Source of the DNA: Azospirillum thermophilum
GTDB taxonomy: Bacteria > Pseudomonadota > Alphaproteobacteria > Azospirillales > Azospirillaceae
Length of the DNA: 64,000 nucleotides
Reading direction: 5' to 3'
Assembly: GCF_003130795.1 (NCBI RefSeq)
Contig: NZ_CP029357.1
Span: forward strand, 608,414-672,413
Below are positions 1 to 7,908 of this stretch, one piece after another. Both the position numbers and the translations under genes were made by a program. The notes under the pieces are model-generated. The model had not been told where the DNA came from, did no database searches, and worked only from the letters and a program-made list of their open reading frames with translations. Every line of letters begins with the position of its first letter. Within the stretch, counting starts at the first letter, position 1.

Positions 1-517
1 CGCTGGCGATGCGCTGCTGCAGCGCCTCGGCGCGCCCGGTCCACTCCGCCGAGGGCGCGTCCTGTCGGCCGTTGAAGGCGGTGAACAGTTTCGTCAGGCC
101 ATCCTGCCCCAGATAGTCCCGGATCACGTCCCTCGCCCGGTCGTCGATGGCGGCGAAGCCGGTGGCAGGCTCCGTATCCGCTGTTCCGGCCAGGGTGTCG
201 CGGTCCGCGGCCGCGCTCTGCTCCTGGGGAGCGGCGTCCTTCTGCGCCACCTCCTCCGCCCGGATCATGGTTTCGGATGGACCCGTCGCGGCCGGCGCGG
301 GTTGGGGAGGCTCGGGCTGGGGGATGGTGACGGTGACCGGCTCAACCGTCACCGGGTCGACATGAGCCTCCACCGTCCGGTCGGGATGCGGATCGGCCGC
401 CGCCATCGCCGCCGCATCGACGATCGCCGCGCCGTCGAACATCATCCGGGGCTCGAGCCGGGAGGGCTGCGGCCCGCTGCGGCGAAGGGTGCGGCGATTG
501 TTGGAAGACTGCTTCAT
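1..517 (-). CDS. LEPR-XLL surface/secreted protein, N-terminal part (runs off left edge)
   Basis: Only the first 172 codons are inside the window. The N-terminus is basic and then reads LEPRMMFDGAAIVDA, a good match to the LEPR-XLL motif that starts many very large secreted adhesin- or cadherin-like proteins of alphaproteobacteria. It is followed by a Pro/Thr/Val/Glu-rich low-complexity linker (about residues 45-110) and the beginning of a more ordered segment. There is no Sec signal peptide, which fits C-terminal type I export. The ATG at 517 follows a G-rich stretch and lies 62 bp after the adaptor gene, so the three genes look like one operon. Function as a surface or biofilm protein is inferred from motif and neighbours; the repeats and export signal would be outside the window. 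Confidence 0.75.
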   Translation of the reverse strand, partial: MKQSSNNRRTLRRSGPQPSRLEPRMMFDGAAIVDAAAMAAADPHPDRTVEAHVDPVTVEPVTVTIPQPEPPQPAPAATGPSETMIRAEEVAQKDAAPQEQSAAADRDTLAGTADTEPATGFAAIDDRARDVIRDYLGQDGLTKLFTAFNGRQDAPSAEWTGRAEALQQRIAS

Positions 518-579
518 GGTGACGTGCCCCCGATCACGGTCATTCGACCGGATTGCCTGTTGCGGCTTGTTTCAGTGGT

Positions 580-1365
580 TCAGTTCTGCGCCGGCGGCGT
601 CAGCAGGATCTGCCCGCTCATCCCGGCGACCAGTTCCGGAAATCTGCCGTCGATCACGGCGACCGCCTTGACGGACTGGCTGACCGGATCGACCCGGGCG
701 GCCGTGCGCAGCAGTCGGACGGGATAGTCGCGGCGCGTGTCGTCGATCCGCGCGACGAAGCCGTATCCCGGCTTGAACCAGGCGAGCCAGTGCGACGGCA
801 CGATGAACTCCAGCTCCAGCACGCTGTCGTCGATGATCTCCATCAGCGCCTGGCCGGGCTGGACGAACTGCTGATCGCTCGCCTTGTGCTCGACGATCCG
901 GCCGTCGTAGGGCGCGGCGATCCGGCATTTCGACATCATCGTCTTCAGGTAGGTGACGTCGGCGCGGGCCTTTTGCACCTCGGCCTCGGCGTTGCGCACC
1001 TCCACCATGCCGGTGGCGTTCAGCTTCGACAGCTTGCGCTGGCCGTCCAGCGTGTTCTCCGCCCCGGCCCGCTGCGCCTGCGCCTTGTCGAGCTGGGCCG
1101 CCTGCAGCGCGCAGTCGAACTCGACCAGCGTCTCGCCGGCCCGGAAGGACTGGCCGTCCTTGAACGCGACACGCTTGATCCTGGCACCGATCTCCGCCGA
1201 CAGGGTGGCGTGGCGCTGCGGCGTGAGCTGGGCCCGCATCTCCAGCGGGTTGAAGCCGGTCGCCGCCGCCTGCTGCCGGGCCTGCTGGGCCACCGCCGGG
1301 GCGGTGGCGGCCAGCGCGGCCAGGAGGACGGCACAGGCGAGGGCGGAGCGATGACGGATGGTCAT
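580..1365 (-). CDS. Periplasmic adaptor (membrane fusion) protein, HlyD/RND type
   Basis: A 261-residue protein with a signal peptide (hydrophobic ACAVLLAALAATAP, cleavage near AVAQ). A lipoyl-like segment (IGARIKRVAFKDGQSFRAG) is followed by a predicted coiled-coil hairpin rich in Ala, Gln, Lys and Glu (about residues 75-140), the second lipoyl half (CRIAAPYDGRIVEHKASDQQ) and a beta-barrel domain. This is the standard order of efflux or secretion adaptors, but it is short. A GTG at 1395 overlaps the stop of the TolC gene, but the ATG at 1365 has a GGAG box and begins directly at the signal peptide, so I prefer it. The adaptor would link an inner-membrane pump to the upstream TolC-like protein; no ABC ATPase is visible in the window. 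It probably serves export of the downstream LEPR-XLL protein. Confidence 0.85.
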   Translation of the reverse strand: MTIRHRSALACAVLLAALAATAPAVAQQARQQAAATGFNPLEMRAQLTPQRHATLSAEIGARIKRVAFKDGQSFRAGETLVEFDCALQAAQLDKAQAQRAGAENTLDGQRKLSKLNATGMVEVRNAEAEVQKARADVTYLKTMMSKCRIAAPYDGRIVEHKASDQQFVQPGQALMEIIDDSVLELEFIVPSHWLAWFKPGYGFVARIDDTRRDYPVRLLRTAARVDPVSQSVKAVAVIDGRFPELVAGMSGQILLTPPAQN

Positions 1366-1391
1366 GGCACGGGTCTCCGGCCGCTGCTGGG

Positions 1392-2906
1392 TCACAGCGT
1401 CTGTTGCAGGGACTTGCGGACCTGCTCCTTGAGCGTGTCCATCGGGATCTCGTCCAGGCTGCCGATCTCCGGCTCCTGGCCGAGCGAGGCCTGCACCCGG
1501 CTGATCGCCTCGTTCACCTTCGCCACCGCGTGGTAGAGGCGGATGGAGCTGAGGATGGCCGTCACCTTGGCGGACACCCGCTCCAGCGAGCCGCCCGTCT
1601 GGCTCTGCTCCTGGCTGCGCGCGATCGCCGCCAGCTCGTTGTCCACGTCGGAGATCGACACGGCACGCCGGTACTGCCGCAGGGCGTCGTCATACTGGTA
1701 GCGCGCCAGATGGACCTGCGAGAGCACCGCCATCTGCAGGGCCATCCGCTTGGCCTCCGCCGCCGAGACGTTCATCTCCGCCGCCCGGATCTGGGCCGGA
1801 CCGGAAATCAGGTTGAACAGGTTCAGCGCGACGCGCGATCCCGCCTCCTGCCACATCTGGTTGATCAGATACTTGTCGCCGTCATACTTGTAGCCATAGT
1901 CGAAGCTGATGTTGGGCAGCAGCTTGACCAGCGCCTTGCGGGTGTCGGTGGCGGCGATGCGGGTGTTGTAGAACTGCTCGCGCAGGTCGGCGTTGTTCAG
2001 CAGCGCGATCTCCTCCATGCGCGCCACCTCGCCGCCCAGCGGCCTGAAGTCCAGCTTGCCGGGCTCGACCAGCGTGAAGCGGGTGCCGGAGCGCACGCCC
2101 ATCAGCGTCGCCAGCTCGATTTCCGCCACCGCGAGCTCGCGGTCGACATTCTCCAGAAGGCGCAGGTTTTCCAGCAGGTTGCGCTGATAGCGCAGCGGCT
2201 CGACCGGGTTGCGGACGCGATTTTCCTGGATGCGGCGGGAGTCGGCGAGCGCCGCCTCGGCCTCGGTGATGGTGCTGCGCACCTGCTCGCGAAGCTGCTG
2301 GGCCGCCAGCGCGCGCCAGTAGGTGGTCCGCACGCTCTGGATCAGGTTGTGCATCGCCTTGCGCCGCCGTTCGTTGGCGACGAGCAGCCGGTCGGCGTTC
2401 TGCTGGGCGTTGTAGTAGCTGACGCCGAAGTCGAGGATGCTCCAGGACAGGCCGATGTCCCAGGTGGCGCGTTCGCGGTCGGTGGAGATGTAGGGGTTGC
2501 CGACGGACTGGCGGCCGGTGACCGAGTCCACCGACTTGCGGATGTTGTCCTCGTCGCGCCAGGAATAGCCGGCCGCCGTCAGCAGCCGCGGCAGCATATC
2601 GTACTTGCTGGCGTCGAGCTGCCCGGCGGCGAGGGTCTGTTCCATCAGCCGCGTGCGATAGTCGAGATTCTGCTTCAGAGCGCGCGCCACGGCCTCTTCG
2701 AGCGTGATCGGGCCGGTGACGCCGATCGCACTGCTCTCGATGATGGCCCGGTCGGCATCGACCACCGCCGACATCTCCGTCTCGGTCACGGGCTTCGGCG
2801 TGACCGCGCAGCCGGCAAGCGCTGCGGATGCCAGAAGAATGGCCGCAAAAGCCCTGTGCCTGACGGTTCCGCCGGCCCGCGCCCCGCCAATGAAGCCGAT
2901 ACCCAT
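1392..2906 (-). CDS. TolC-family outer membrane lipoprotein
   Basis: A 504-residue protein that starts with a basic segment, a hydrophobic stretch and a lipobox LAGC (Cys33), so it should be a lipidated outer-membrane component. The body shows the TolC/OEP pattern of two long alpha-helical repeats, rich in Ala, Arg, Gln and Glu with NADLREQ- and SVRTTYW-type segments. I chose the ATG at 2906 because AAGG lies 8 nt upstream and it starts the signal sequence; a longer frame to 2963 lacks these. It is the first gene of a three-gene cassette (TolC, adaptor, LEPR-XLL protein) and is preceded by an unusually AT-rich upstream region. Role: outer-membrane exit duct. The substrate is inferred from the neighbour. 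Confidence 0.85.
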   Translation of the reverse strand: MGIGFIGGARAGGTVRHRAFAAILLASAALAGCAVTPKPVTETEMSAVVDADRAIIESSAIGVTGPITLEEAVARALKQNLDYRTRLMEQTLAAGQLDASKYDMLPRLLTAAGYSWRDEDNIRKSVDSVTGRQSVGNPYISTDRERATWDIGLSWSILDFGVSYYNAQQNADRLLVANERRRKAMHNLIQSVRTTYWRALAAQQLREQVRSTITEAEAALADSRRIQENRVRNPVEPLRYQRNLLENLRLLENVDRELAVAEIELATLMGVRSGTRFTLVEPGKLDFRPLGGEVARMEEIALLNNADLREQFYNTRIAATDTRKALVKLLPNISFDYGYKYDGDKYLINQMWQEAGSRVALNLFNLISGPAQIRAAEMNVSAAEAKRMALQMAVLSQVHLARYQYDDALRQYRRAVSISDVDNELAAIARSQEQSQTGGSLERVSAKVTAILSSIRLYHAVAKVNEAISRVQASLGQEPEIGSLDEIPMDTLKEQVRKSLQQTL

Positions 2907-3350
2907 GCTCGCCTTGTCCCTTCGAAGATGTGCGTGACCAAGCCGCGCCAACAGGAGCGCCACCGCATAGTCATGATATGAAGCGTGTGCGACGATGCCG
3001 CCAAAAAGTGAATAATATATTTCTGTATTTATGTATTTTGCCGTTCGCTGTCATTTTATGAGTGATAATTCGACGCGGCAAAATCAGGAGAAACCAAATT
3101 TTTACTTTTTCATTTTCATGAATCACTAATTACACCTGAATTTCTGTAGATGAAAATCTGGTGCATAGACGTTTTGGATATGCTGATAGAGGTAACGTTT
3201 GGCAGCGTCCAGTAACAATATGAGTCAAAATGGACTGCTGCTGCAGCTTTACAAAATTTTTTTGAATCTTGACCACCATGATCAACCAAATCGTGCATGG
3301 TTGAACATCAGAATTCGGTTTTTGGTTTAATTGTATGGTGAAATAAACAA
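2907..3350. other. AT-rich intergenic promoter region of the TolC cassette
   Basis: The stretch from about 3000 to 3350 is strikingly AT-rich compared with the rest of the window (runs such as ATAATATATTTC, AAATTTTTACTTTTTC and AAAATTTTTTTG). I see no coding potential on either strand. It lies upstream of the surface-protein cassette and probably holds its promoter. AT-rich regions of this kind are typical targets of silencing proteins such as MucR/Ros or H-NS-like proteins; that is inference. Confidence 0.5.
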
Positions 3351-3396
3351 CCACAGGGCTGCCCGCCCCGGAGCGCCGGCAGCGGGCAGCCCTGTG
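3342..3396 (-). terminator. Intrinsic terminator of the aldolase-deoR-kinase operon
   Basis: A perfect 15-bp inverted repeat (arms 3352-3366 and 3382-3396, CACAGGGCTGCCCGC and its complement) with a 15-nt loop. On the minus strand the hairpin is followed by TTGTTTATTT, giving a rho-independent terminator for transcripts coming from the aldolase gene about 230 bp away. On the plus strand the following T tract is weak. Confidence 0.7.
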
Positions 3397-3534
3397 CTGC
3401 GCTGTTTTCCGCACAAGCTACGCCCGTGCGCGCGGTCCCGCCCGCACCCGCGGGCCGGACGTCCGGCAAGAAGACGCTGTCGCCGGATCAGTGTCCGTTT
3501 GAAAAGGCTTCGAAGGCTCTCGTCACCCAGCCAT

Positions 3535-3575
3535 CGTCATTCCCGCAAACGCCATTCCCGCGAAGGCGGAAATGC
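3535..3575. repeat. REP-like palindrome (ATTCCCGC family)
   Basis: CGTCATTCCCGC is followed by CATTCCCGCGAAGGCGGAAATG, an imperfect palindrome of the CATTCCCGC-GAA-GCGGGAATG type common as an intergenic repeat in proteobacteria. It lies between the aldolase stop and the operon terminator. No other full copy was noticed in this window, so its repetitive nature is inferred from the known family. Confidence 0.45.
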
Positions 3576-3623
3576 ACGCCGCGCCGCTCTTCGGGCGCCT
3601 GATGCGCGACCTGCCCGCGGCCC

Positions 3624-4463
3624 TCAGAGTCCGGCGCGGGCCATGGCCTCTTCGACCGTCGCGTTGCCGTGGATGATGGCCCGGCAGGCCTTCATCACGC
3701 CCAGCGGGTTCTTCGCCTGGAAGACCGAGCGGCCGAAGAGGATGCCGGCCGCCCCGCTTTCCATAACCTCGCCGACGAGGGCGAGCGTGGCGCGGTCGGA
3801 CCCCTGGCCGGGGCCGCCGGCGACCATCACCGGGACCGGAAGGGCGGCCGCGATCGGCCGCATTGCCTCGGCACTGCCCGGCCAGTCCGTCTTGATGATG
3901 TCCGCCCCCATCTCCATGCCGATCCGGGTGTGGAAGGCGACGAAGCCGGGATCGAACACATCCTTCGCCCGGGCGCCCCGCGCGCCCATCGTCTCGATGA
4001 TGTGGACGATGCCGGCCTCGCGCGCCGCGGCGTTCACCGCCGCGTTCATCTCGACGCACCGCGTCTCGACGTCCGGGTCATTGTGACCGACGAACAGATA
4101 GGTGATGACGGCCTCCGCGCCGAGGGCGACGGCGTCGGCCACCGTCGCCACCAGACGCGAATGCCCGTCGGCATAGGCAAGCGGCGTCCCTTCCCGCCAC
4201 ATCGTCGTCTGGTCCAGGCGCAGGATCAGCGCCGGGCCGCCCCGCCCGGCAAGGCGGGCGCCATAGCGTGTCGCGGAGCCCAGCGGCAGGATGACGGCGT
4301 CGACCCCGGCCTCCGCCATCTGGTCGAGCGACTCCTCGGGCCGGGTCAGACCGGGGCAGGCACCGAGTTGCAATGCATGGTCGAACGCGATGCAGAACCC
4401 GCGGCGTGTCCGCGGATCGATCAACCGGGCCGCGCGACGCTGCTTTCCGATTTGTCCCAGCAT
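3624..4463 (-). CDS. DhnA/LsrF-type class I aldolase family protein
   Basis: A 279-residue TIM-barrel protein of the class I fructose-bisphosphate aldolase (FbaB/DhnA/LsrF) family. Recognisable segments are RGFCIAFDHALQLG near the N-terminus, YLFVGHNDPDVETRC, the Schiff-base lysine context GADIIKTDWPGS and the phosphate-binding end VMVAGGPG followed by AAGILFGRSVFQ. The ATG at 4463 has AGGAAAG at good distance; a longer frame upstream overlaps the deoR gene and is not likely. It lies 17 bp after deoR in the operon with the DUF1537 kinase, so it may act on a phosphorylated C4 or C3 intermediate, or recycle dihydroxyacetone phosphate. The exact reaction cannot be read from sequence. Confidence 0.8.
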   Translation of the reverse strand: MLGQIGKQRRAARLIDPRTRRGFCIAFDHALQLGACPGLTRPEESLDQMAEAGVDAVILPLGSATRYGARLAGRGGPALILRLDQTTMWREGTPLAYADGHSRLVATVADAVALGAEAVITYLFVGHNDPDVETRCVEMNAAVNAAAREAGIVHIIETMGARGARAKDVFDPGFVAFHTRIGMEMGADIIKTDWPGSAEAMRPIAAALPVPVMVAGGPGQGSDRATLALVGEVMESGAAGILFGRSVFQAKNPLGVMKACRAIIHGNATVEEAMARAGL

Positions 4464-4480
4464 GATGACGTCTTTCCTGT

Positions 4481-5245
4481 CTAGACCAGCTCGAACGAGA
4501 TGCCGGCCTGCCGCAGCGCGGCGACCGTTCCCTCGTCCAGCGGCTTTGCGATGAGGATGCGGTCGAACTCGGCGAGGTCGGCCATGTGGTTGAGCGCCAG
4601 CGTCCCGAACTTCGACGGCGTGAGCAGGAGCGTCCGGCACTTCGCGGAGGCCATCATCGCGCGCTTGGCGCGCACGACCTCCTGGTCCTGATGGAAGAGC
4701 GCGGTGCCGACCACCGAGGATGCCGACACGAAGGCATGGTCGGCCCGCAGCTTGCCGAGCGCCTGTTCGCAGACGAGGCCGTAGAAGCCCTGGAGCGTGT
4801 CGTTGTAGACGCCCCCGGTCAGGATGAGCTGGAGGTTGGGGCGCCCGCGCAGCCGGTCGAAGGCCGCGGCCGAATTGGTGATGATCGTCACCGGTTCGCC
4901 GGGGTCGATGTCCTCGGCCAGCGCCAGGGCCGTCGTGCTGTCGTCGATCATGACGACGCTGCCGGGCAGGATCAGGCCGCCGGCCGCCCGTGCCAGGGCG
5001 CGCTTCTCCTCCGTCTCGATCTGCTGGCGATAGTGGAAGTTGCTTTCGAACAGCAGCGAGCTTTCCGCCGTCGCGGCGCCGCGCTGCTTGCGCAGCAGCC
5101 CGCGGCTTTCCAGCAGGTCGAGATCGCGGTGGATCGTCATGCGGCTGACGCCGAGCTGCTCGGCCAGCGCGTCGAGCTGGACCGTTCCCGCGACGACCAC
5201 CCGGTCGATGATCGCCTTCCTGCGCTCCTCCGGGGTCATGGCCAT
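4481..5245 (-). CDS. DeoR/GlpR-family transcriptional regulator
   Basis: A 254-residue protein. The N-terminal winged helix-turn-helix (RRKAIIDRVVVAGTVQLDAL, then VSRMTIHRDLDLLESRGLL) is typical of DeoR/GlpR repressors, and the C-terminal sugar-phosphate sensor shows MIDDSTTALALAE, VTIITNSAAAF and ILTGGVYN. It sits between the aldolase and the kinase gene on the same strand and probably represses this operon until a phosphorylated acid-sugar intermediate appears. An AGGAG box precedes the ATG at 5245; a second ATG at 5239 is possible. Confidence 0.9.
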   Translation of the reverse strand: MAMTPEERRKAIIDRVVVAGTVQLDALAEQLGVSRMTIHRDLDLLESRGLLRKQRGAATAESSLLFESNFHYRQQIETEEKRALARAAGGLILPGSVVMIDDSTTALALAEDIDPGEPVTIITNSAAAFDRLRGRPNLQLILTGGVYNDTLQGFYGLVCEQALGKLRADHAFVSASSVVGTALFHQDQEVVRAKRAMMASAKCRTLLLTPSKFGTLALNHMADLAEFDRILIAKPLDEGTVAALRQAGISFELV

Positions 5246-5272
5246 GGCCGATCCACTCCTGGCGTCCGGGGT

Positions 5273-6652
5273 TCAGCAGCCGGCCAGGACGCGGGCAAAG
5301 AAATCCGCTCCACCCACCTGCCCTCCTTTGAAGACGATCTCCATGCCGTCGATCACGGCGTCACGGGAATGGACGCGGCACAGCGGCGCCCCGGGGACCA
5401 GCGGACCGGCCACCTCCAGGGCGTCGATCCCCATCGCCTGCGCGGTGTGGCTGGAGCTGTCCCCGCCGGCCAGGGCGACGCGGCCAATGCCGGTCGCCGC
5501 CACGATGTCGCGCAGCGCCCGGCCGAGGATGCCGCCGAGGATGCGCGAACTGTCGAAGCCGGTCAGGCCGCGGCGCTCCAGCGCGGCGCGGGTCGCCTCG
5601 ATCCGCGGGTCGCCGGGACCGCGGGCGGTGTGGAGCAGGACCCCCTTGTGGCCGTCCAGCGCGGCCAGGACCTGGGCGGTCAATGCCGCCTTGAGCGGCC
5701 CTTCGTCCGTCCCCCCGATCAGCGCCACGGTGTCGAGCGCCAGCGGCGCGAACCCGTTCCCGGCGGCCCAGGCGATCTGGCCCTCGGTGATCGGCGAACA
5801 GCTTCCGCACACCGACAGGATGCGCCCGACCGGCCCACGGGCGGCGGGGATCGGTTGCCGGGGCAGGGCGCCGCTTCGCGCCAGATGCTCGGTCAGCGCA
5901 TATTCCACGCCCGAGGAGCCGACGAGGAACACCGGCGCCGCCGCCGCCCGGTGCGCCATCAGCCGCCCGGCCGCCAGGGTGGTGGCCGCATCGAAGGTGT
6001 CGAGCACGACGAGCTCCGCACCCTCCGCGATGACCGCGTCGAGCGCCCGGTCGGCATCCTCCGCCAGCATCCTCAGGAAGTCGAACCCGACGATCCGGCT
6101 GTCCGTCTGCCGGGCGAGGTGGAGCCGCAGGTCGGCCTCCTGCATCGGCGTCACCGGATGCCGGCTCATCGTCGGGTGGCGGTCGATCCGGTAGACCTCC
6201 TGGTTGCCGGAAAAGCTGCCCGCCGCGAACAGGGTGGAGAACATGACGAACCGCTTGTGCCGCGCCACCCCGACAACGACGAGGGCCGGCGAGCCGAACA
6301 CCCTGCGGCCGATCTCGGCGACCCGGCCGATGTTGCCGACGGTCGGCGAGGAGTCGAAGGTCGAGCAGGTCTTGTAATGGCAATAGGGCGCGCCCAGCGC
6401 CTTCAGCCGTTCGAAGACGGCGGGGAGTTCGCGGTCCATCCATTCCGGCGGACGGCTGCGGCTGGTGCCGGCGACCCCGACCACGCGCACCGCCGGATAA
6501 CGGGCGAGATCCTCGCGCGTCGGCGGTTCGAGGAACAGCATCGTCGGGATGCCGGCCATGGCGACCGCCTCCATGGCGTCCGTGGAGCCCGTGAAGTCAT
6601 CCCCATAGAAGGTGAGCAGAAGCGGCGTGGACTGCGTGGATGCAGATGCCAT
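5273..6652 (-). CDS. dtnK: Four-carbon acid sugar kinase (DUF1537; probable D-threonate kinase)
   Basis: A 459-residue protein of the DUF1537/OtnK family. The N-terminal domain carries GDDFTGSTDAMEA, the family hallmark, and the C-terminal nucleotide-binding domain has ALAGGDSSSHTAQAMGI and FKGGQVGGADFF. Known members phosphorylate threonate or erythronate at C4. The divergent gene encodes a PdxA2-type dehydrogenase, the known partner in D-threonate breakdown (kinase, then oxidation and decarboxylation to dihydroxyacetone phosphate), so D-threonate is the likely substrate; L-threonate or erythronate cannot be excluded. The ATG at 6652 has AGGAAAG upstream; an upstream extension to 6757 has no ribosome binding site. 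Confidence 0.85.
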   Translation of the reverse strand: MASASTQSTPLLLTFYGDDFTGSTDAMEAVAMAGIPTMLFLEPPTREDLARYPAVRVVGVAGTSRSRPPEWMDRELPAVFERLKALGAPYCHYKTCSTFDSSPTVGNIGRVAEIGRRVFGSPALVVVGVARHKRFVMFSTLFAAGSFSGNQEVYRIDRHPTMSRHPVTPMQEADLRLHLARQTDSRIVGFDFLRMLAEDADRALDAVIAEGAELVVLDTFDAATTLAAGRLMAHRAAAAPVFLVGSSGVEYALTEHLARSGALPRQPIPAARGPVGRILSVCGSCSPITEGQIAWAAGNGFAPLALDTVALIGGTDEGPLKAALTAQVLAALDGHKGVLLHTARGPGDPRIEATRAALERRGLTGFDSSRILGGILGRALRDIVAATGIGRVALAGGDSSSHTAQAMGIDALEVAGPLVPGAPLCRVHSRDAVIDGMEIVFKGGQVGGADFFARVLAGC

Positions 6653-6890
6653 GACCGAGGTCTTTCCTGCTTGGTCGAAGCCTGTCGAAGCGGCTGGACG
6701 GCGCGGATGCCGCGCCCGGTCCGGATCCCCTGCCCCGCTTCCCATGACGAAACACAAACGATGTTCTATATAACGTGATCAGTGTGATAATGTGGGATGT
6801 CCGTGCGGGTGTCAACAGGTCCTTCCCGAACTGCGGTCTTCACTCTCCTGCCGGGCTGATTCGAACAGACAGCAAAGAGGCACAAGCGCG
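6653..6890. promoter_or_regulatory. Divergent promoter region kinase/pdxA2
   Basis: A 238-bp divergent region. Its centre (about 6750-6795) is AT-richer and carries GTGATCAGTGTGATAATGT, with two GTGAT direct repeats 9 bp apart, next to TTCTATATAACG. This is a plausible operator and promoter area for the DeoR regulator encoded in the leftward operon. No site was proven. Confidence 0.4.
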
Positions 6891-7868
6891 ATGAACACCA
6901 TCTGCATCACCATGGGAGATCCCGCGGGCATCGGACCGGAGGTGGTTTGCAAGGCCATCGCCGACATGTCGTCGGACGAGCGGGCGACCACCCTGGTCGT
7001 CGGGGATCCGGTCTTCATGGCGCGGGCGAACGCGCTGGTGAAGGCGGGCATCGCCTTCGTTCCCGACGACGGACCCTGCCGCCCCGGCGAGGTGCGCCTG
7101 TGCGCCGTCGAGGCGCCCAACCGCGACCGCATTCTTCCCGGCGTGCTGTCGCCGGATGCCGGCGAGGCCGCCTATCGCTGCGTCAGGAAGGGCGTCGAGC
7201 TTGCACGGAGCGGCGCCGCGGACGTGCTGGTCACGGCGTCGCTCAACAAGGCGGCGCTGCGGGCGGCCGGCCATCCCTACAACGGACACGCCGGGCTGCT
7301 CGCCCATTTCACCGGTGTCGCGAAGTCCTACGCGATCCTGTCCTGCCCGCAGCTTTCGGTGATCCACGTCTCCACCCACGTGTCGCTCGCCAAGGCGGCC
7401 GAGCTGTGCCGCACCTCGCTGATCCTGGAGACCATCCGCGCCGGTCATCGCCACATGCTGACCGCCGGGGTCGAGCGGCCGCGCATCGCGGTGGCCGGCC
7501 TCAACCCGCATTGCGGCGAAGGCGGGCTCTACGGCAGCGAGGACGACGACCATGTCGGCCCGGCCGTCAAGGCGGCCTGCGACGAGGGCCTGCTGGTCGC
7601 GGGACCGGTTCCCGGCGACGTCGTCTTCCAGCAGGCGGTGGACGGCAGATACGATCTCGTCGTCGCCCAGTTCCACGACCAGGGCCACATTCCGGCCAAG
7701 CTGATCGGCCGCCATGAGACGGTCAACGTCACCGCCGGCCTGCCGATCCTGCGCACGTCGGTTGACCATGGGACGGCCTTCGACATCGCGTGGCAGGGCG
7801 TCGCCGACCACCACAACATGAAGGCGGCCATCGCGCTGGCCCGCCGGATGCGGCTGCCCAAGCCCTGA
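6891..7868 (+). CDS. pdxA2: PdxA2-type 4-phosphate dehydrogenase (probable D-threonate 4-phosphate dehydrogenase)
   Basis: A 325-residue member of the PdxA family: MGDPAGIGPE at the N-terminus, GHAGLLAHFTG, STHVSLAKA, the metal-binding AQFHDQGHIPAKLIG and the C-terminal PILRTSVDHGTAFDIAW. True PdxA works in pyridoxal phosphate synthesis; the PdxA2 branch oxidises D-threonate or D-erythronate 4-phosphate. The position back to back with a DUF1537 kinase supports PdxA2. I start at the ATG at 6891 because the protein alignment begins there. The reaction uses NAD and a divalent metal and is followed by spontaneous decarboxylation to dihydroxyacetone phosphate. Confidence 0.85.
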   Translation: MNTICITMGDPAGIGPEVVCKAIADMSSDERATTLVVGDPVFMARANALVKAGIAFVPDDGPCRPGEVRLCAVEAPNRDRILPGVLSPDAGEAAYRCVRKGVELARSGAADVLVTASLNKAALRAAGHPYNGHAGLLAHFTGVAKSYAILSCPQLSVIHVSTHVSLAKAAELCRTSLILETIRAGHRHMLTAGVERPRIAVAGLNPHCGEGGLYGSEDDDHVGPAVKAACDEGLLVAGPVPGDVVFQQAVDGRYDLVVAQFHDQGHIPAKLIGRHETVNVTAGLPILRTSVDHGTAFDIAWQGVADHHNMKAAIALARRMRLPKP

Positions 7869-7908
7869 GCCGGGCGGCGTCCGGCGAGAGATCACCGGAC
7901 GCCGTTCG

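Noticed and set aside
3116..3414. Short minus-strand frames in the AT-rich region
   Set aside because: No ribosome sites, no codon bias, and they overlap the terminator hairpin.
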